DNA of 35,879 nt from Methanobacteriota archaeon (GTDB lineage: Archaea; Methanobacteriota; Methanobacteria; Methanobacteriales; Methanobacteriaceae): the NCBI GenBank assembly GCA_023436175.1, contig JAEZKE010000058.1, positions 1 through 35,879 of the forward strand. The letters are read 5' to 3'. Numbering within the stretch: the first letter of the stretch is position 1; the number at the start of each line of letters is the position of its first letter. This document shows, piece by piece, positions 34,876 to 35,879 of this stretch. Both the position numbers and the translations under genes were made by a program. A model generated the notes under the pieces. The model made no database searches. It was not told the origin of the DNA and worked only from the letters and a program-made list of their open reading frames with translations.

Positions 34876-35379
34876 ATGATACAAAATTCCACAAATGCAA
34901 TGCCAAATAGCCCAGATATTGGGCCACATTTTACAAATGCCCAAAATAATACGAATATGGGCCCAGATATTGGTATAGCACATGGCGTACCTCATATAAA
35001 CAGTAGTGGTATGAATGATGGAGGTATACAGTTAGGACCCATACATATAGGTCCAAATGGGATCGATTTTGTGGGTATAGGAACCTCTTATCTATCTATT
35101 GCAGTTGGAATTGCAAATATCTGCTTATTAATAGCCTTAATTTATATCTACATGAAAAATTACAGGCAGATCAAATCTAAATTTACCATGGGCCTTCTAG
35201 TCTTTGCTTCACTTTTACTGCTTCAAAATGTTGTATCTACAGGAATCTTAATCCTAAATCTGATTATGGGAATAAATCATCATGGTTTTGATTTAGACAG
35301 ACCTCAATTCCCATTGTCTTCCATCAATGTAATTCAGCTTATAGCACTGTCTATTCTTTTAAAAATTACATTGGACTAA
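34876..35379 (+). CDS. Three-helix membrane protein with Gly/Asn/His-rich extracellular N-terminus
   Basis: 167 residues. The first 65 residues are polar and rich in Asn, Gly, Pro, Ile and His, with repeated PDIG...H motifs (NSPDIGPH and MGPDIGIAHGVPH). Three hydrophobic helices follow at about 70-95, 105-130 and 145-165. AGAGGATAAAA precedes the ATG. At the DNA level GCCCAGATATTGG occurs at 34910-34922 and again at 34961-34973, 51 bases apart, so the N-terminus arose by an internal duplication of 17 codons. Together with the upstream regulator it may form a sensor pair (inference). No family recognised with certainty. Confidence 0.78.
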   Translation: MIQNSTNAMPNSPDIGPHFTNAQNNTNMGPDIGIAHGVPHINSSGMNDGGIQLGPIHIGPNGIDFVGIGTSYLSIAVGIANICLLIALIYIYMKNYRQIKSKFTMGLLVFASLLLLQNVVSTGILILNLIMGINHHGFDLDRPQFPLSSINVIQLIALSILLKITLD

Positions 35380-35423
35380 CTATTTTCCCTTATTTTTGAT
35401 ACAATTGACAAAGTCAAAATATC

Positions 35424-35464
35424 TAATCAAAAAATCGCTATTTTTCTATTTTGATTAAATTTTT
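35424..35464 (+). terminator. Hairpin and T-run after the regulator/membrane-protein pair
   Basis: Perfect 9-base stem TAATCAAAA (35424-35432) / TTTTGATTA (35449-35457), followed by a TTTTTT tract. It lies about 45 bases after the stop and fits transcription termination. Confidence 0.5.
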
Positions 35465-35748
35465 TAAAAAAAATGTATTATCATCAGCTATTTTTTTTAC
35501 TGTGGCAACATTTGGTATAGATTTGGGTATAAATCTGGAATAAATACTTAAATTTAGCCCCCAATATTAAAACGTGAAGTACATGAACTAAATTATAAAA
35601 AAACCAGTTCAATAATAAGTTAAGAACATGATTAAAAGTACTGAGGGATTAGAAGATCATCTCCATATTTCTTGATACTGGAAATCTCTCAATTAATAAT
35701 GATTTAAAAGAAGGTGATATCAGAGTAAAACTAAAAACTGCATCTTAA

Positions 35749-35873
35749 TTGCAGGTTGGCGGGCACCTGCAAGTATCCAAATATGTCGCTTAATATCTTC
35801 TATGTGAGGCTAAGCCTCTTTGAATCCCCTTTCGCTCATAGAAGATTATATTGCACAGTGGGCGGGTCACCTC
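35749..35873. ncRNA. Candidate structured RNA or repeat element at the window edge
   Basis: GC-richer than its surroundings. It has an 8-base stem TTGCAGGT / ACCTGCAA (35749-35756 / 35765-35772), and a 10-base perfect stem ATCTTCTATG / CATAGAAGAT (35795-35804 / 35837-35846) holding an inner GAGGC / GCCTC hairpin (35806-35818). A second, imperfect copy of the first hairpin sequence follows at 35851-35872, both with a GGCGGG core. Strand is unknown and the element may continue past the window. It matches no RNA family I can name. Confidence 0.4.
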
Positions 35874-35879
35874 CAAAAA

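Larger units (their letters stand above)
35380..35879. other. Right-end intergenic region
   Basis: No confident gene. It holds a hairpin terminator (35424-35464), a short frame remnant (35628-35748) and a GC-richer structured element from 35749 to the window end. Confidence 0.5.

Noticed and set aside
35628..35748. Possible 39-residue gene with one extra T near 35668-35670 (MIKSTEGLEDHLHI then LDTGNLSINNDLKEGDIRV)
   Set aside because: The joined frame looks protein-like, but there is no ribosome site, it is very short and needs a frameshift, so I do not list it as a gene.
35861..35874. Resemblance of GGGTCACCTCC to the 3' end of 16S rRNA
   Set aside because: Only eight bases match and the conserved sequence before them in rRNA is missing, so this is not an rRNA gene end.

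Overview
The window (about 36 kb, strongly AT-rich, polycistronic genes with GGAGG or GGTGAT ribosome-binding sites and TATA-type promoters) looks like chromosome of a hydrogenotrophic methanogen of the Methanobacteriales, most like Methanobacterium. Signs of this are a CTP-dependent archaeal riboflavin kinase, a coenzyme F390 synthetase-like ligase, a FilR1-type regulator, a DadD-type deaminase, archaeal Mrp/Nbp35, TruD, and a DUF2769 protein. No tRNA or rRNA gene, CRISPR array, prophage or insertion sequence was seen.

Layout. Positions 1-1610 (minus): a FilR1-type regulator followed by a receiver/kinase-like protein cut by the window edge, in which the kinase H-box lacks its histidine. Positions 2098-6670: proteins of unknown function, a probable frameshifted secreted protein and an amidohydrolase. 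Positions 6905-10291: a CopB-type (CPH) heavy-metal ATPase, a 52-residue Met/His/Tyr-rich membrane peptide, a ten-cysteine DUF2769 protein, ribK and a short DUF305-like membrane protein. Positions 10507-12704: an Mrp/Nbp35 iron-sulfur carrier, a NifX/NafY-type protein and an HxlR regulator. Positions 13042-16395: copper genes divergent from the HxlR gene: CopZ chaperone, CopA ATPase and two tiny tandem YHS proteins. Positions 16404-20762: a cyclase-family hydrolase, two small proteins, truD and the F390-synthetase-like gene. Positions 21218-31075: a cation island with a Na,K-ATPase-like (IIC) pump, TrkH, a 46-residue membrane peptide, a P3A proton pump and a trkA-trkH pair. Positions 31168-34483: a HAD phosphatase and dadD, divergent from hisG. 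Positions 34554-35379: a winged-helix regulator and a three-helix membrane protein. The right end carries a GC-rich structured element.

How the genes work together. Two themes dominate. The first is copper/heavy-metal handling: two different P1B ATPases, a chaperone, YHS and small Met/His proteins, and a divergent cysteine-rich HxlR regulator with an operator-like palindrome over its own TATA box. The second is monovalent cation balance: two P-type pumps and two TrkH channels with one TrkA, probably setting K+/Na+ levels and membrane potential. The most unusual signals are the candidate structured 5' leader of hisG, the structured element at the right edge, the ion-site substitutions in the IIC pump, the very small membrane proteins beside the pumps, and the kinase without its phospho-acceptor.
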